This document shows positions 36,081 to 37,397 of a DNA stretch of 37,397 nt, in pieces; position 1 is the stretch's first letter; each line of letters opens with the position of its first letter. The translations under genes were made by a program, and so were the position numbers. Source of the DNA: Stramenopiles sp. TOSAG23-2 (taxonomy: Eukaryota > Sar); contig LT649326.1 of NCBI GenBank assembly GCA_900128395.1, positions 1 to 37,397 of the forward strand, given 5' to 3'. The notes under the pieces are model-generated. The model saw only the letters and a list, made by a program, of their open reading frames with translations, was not told the origin of the DNA and did no database searches.

Positions 36081-37031
36081 ATGCGTCGTGCCGCTGCTAT
36101 TAATGTTGCTTCTGCTGGAAAGCAACAACAGTTTAAAGGAAGGAATGCTAATTATTTAATATCAATGTTATTAAACAAAATTGCAAAATATGGTGTTTTA
36201 CCATCTGTTGGTAAAAATATCATCGCTTATTCAGGTGGTATTGACTCTACTGTTACTGCAGCATTAGTATATCGTATGTTTCCACAAAATACCATTGCAG
36301 TCACTGGTATATCGTCGTCTTTGTCACAAACGCAGCTAGATCAAGCAAGAGATGTTGCAAAATTTATTGGAGTGAAACATGTAGAAACTGAAACAAATGA
36401 AGGAGAAAAAGAAGGTTATATCAAAAATGTAGGTAATGCTTGTTATTATTGTAAAACAACTTTATATGAACGATTGAAACAAGTTCAAGAATATGCGATT
36501 GCAGAAACAATGGACATGAAAAATAATAACGATAATAATGATAATGCAATTGGTAGACAACCAGAAGTTGTCTTATTTAATGGTACAAATAGCGAAGATT
36601 TATTAGATGATACTCGCGTTGGTTTAATTGCTGCTAAAGAATTTTCTGTGTTTTCACCATTGGAAAATATAACAAAAGATGAAGTACGAATAGTTGGGCA
36701 ATATTTAAATTTACCAAATTATAATGCAGCAGCAAGTCCATGTTTGAGAAGTAGATTAGCATTTGGTATTGAAGCAACTGAGGGGCATTTAAAAGCAGTT
36801 GAATTAGCGGAAGATAAAGTTAGGTTACAAATGAAATTATTACCTGAAGAGAATATGCGTGTACGACTATTACCGAAACATCAAGCTGCATTAGAAGTAC
36901 ATGAAGATAGACTGATTGATGCTCAAGAGACATTGAAGATCATTCAAGATGATTTGGAAATATTAGGATTCACCAATATATATGCAAGAGCTTTTAAAAG
37001 TGGTAGTGTTAGTGGTTATGTAAAAAAGTAA
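36081..37031 (+). CDS. larE: LarE-family ATP-dependent sulfur transferase (PP-loop)
   Basis: 316 residues. PP-loop ATP pyrophosphatase motif AYSGGIDSTVTAAL (49-62), then NACYYCKTTLYERL (~119-132), FNGTNSEDLLDDTRVG (~166-181), FSPLENITKDEVR and ASPCLRSRLAFG (~218-229). This order is that of LarE, which sulfurates the pyridinium ring during assembly of the nickel-pincer cofactor. In Lactobacillus LarE the Cys of the ASPC-type motif donates its own sulfur; here C221 is in that place. The N-terminus (MRRAAAINVASAGKQQQF) is basic and lacks acids, so a mitochondrial presequence is possible. An Asn/Asp insert (~148-155) is lineage-specific. No larB/larC is in the window, so a different sulfur acceptor cannot be excluded. 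Confidence 0.87.
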   Translation: MRRAAAINVASAGKQQQFKGRNANYLISMLLNKIAKYGVLPSVGKNIIAYSGGIDSTVTAALVYRMFPQNTIAVTGISSSLSQTQLDQARDVAKFIGVKHVETETNEGEKEGYIKNVGNACYYCKTTLYERLKQVQEYAIAETMDMKNNNDNNDNAIGRQPEVVLFNGTNSEDLLDDTRVGLIAAKEFSVFSPLENITKDEVRIVGQYLNLPNYNAAASPCLRSRLAFGIEATEGHLKAVELAEDKVRLQMKLLPEENMRVRLLPKHQAALEVHEDRLIDAQETLKIIQDDLEILGFTNIYARAFKSGSVSGYVKK

Positions 37032-37397
37032 AAAAAAAAAGTGGCATGTTAACATATATATGATACACACATGTTTTAAAAGTAATATGTATACATTTTA
37101 TATTGATTAAGACCCGATGTATCTGAGAGAGGACTTTTCTGGCCGATATTGATAAATAACATATTATATAGGTAAATATCTCTAGTATACAACTACTCCG
37201 TACTTAGACCAGAGATTTCAACCAATATTTGAGGGGAAAAATAAATAATTAAAAAATAAAAAACAAACATGTAAATATGATGGGAAAGTGTGAAAATGTC
37301 ACCAATGTAACTTTTGTGTGATGGATTACTTAATGGAGATGCACAACTTCACCATTGTGTCATTTCACTTTCTGTTGATCAAAAAAAATATTCTTTA
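37032..37397. other. Right-edge spacer
   Basis: 366 AT-rich bases after the LarE-like gene to the window end. No gene on either strand is supported. It probably holds the 3' UTR of the LarE-like gene. Confidence 0.35.

Overview
This is a stretch of nuclear DNA from a unicellular eukaryote. It is AT-rich and gene-dense, and most genes are single uninterrupted reading frames. Evidence for a eukaryote: cytosolic chaperonin CCT-alpha, ribosomal protein eS6, a kinesin-3, a PP2A-type phosphatase, a PX-AGC kinase, PHD fingers, a Tim17-family protein and a tRNA-Thr without CCA. TAA and TGA both serve as terminators, so the standard code fits and the common ciliate codes do not. Asparagine-rich low-complexity runs recur (AAT/AAC repeats). 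I cannot name the lineage. A protist with cilia and 6mA-type methylation is compatible with the gene content but not proven.

Layout: a gene cut by the left edge (minus), tRNA-Thr (plus), a two-exon kinesin-3 ending in a CaaX box (plus), a secreted CULT-domain protein (minus), CCT1 (plus), archease (minus) with both ends tandemly duplicated, LMBRD1-like (minus), an FHA-LRR protein (plus), a basic RPxSA-motif protein (minus), an MT-A70 methyltransferase of MTA1 type (plus), eS6 (minus), an unknown helical protein (plus), a Tim17-family protein (minus), two small probably spliced genes (plus, 23.3-25.1 kb), a double NMNAT-like fusion (minus), PP2A catalytic subunit (plus), a PHD protein (minus), a PX-AGC kinase (plus), a quinone oxidoreductase fusion (minus) and a LarE-type sulfur transferase (plus). 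Strands alternate almost perfectly, giving regular divergent promoters and convergent 3' spacers.

Most genes are unlinked housekeeping functions. Possible functional links are NMNAT-like fusion/LarE (both touch nicotinate-dinucleotide chemistry) and AGC kinase/eS6; both may be coincidence. The most interesting items are: the MTA1-like methyltransferase (candidate DNA 6mA enzyme); the kinesin with an N-Ras-like CVVM prenylation box; a perfect 93-bp exon duplication that also duplicates a splice acceptor; a secreted cereblon-like CULT protein retaining all three pocket tryptophans; an intronic inverted-repeat element with hairpins showing a compensatory change; and recurring sequence words in divergent and convergent spacers.
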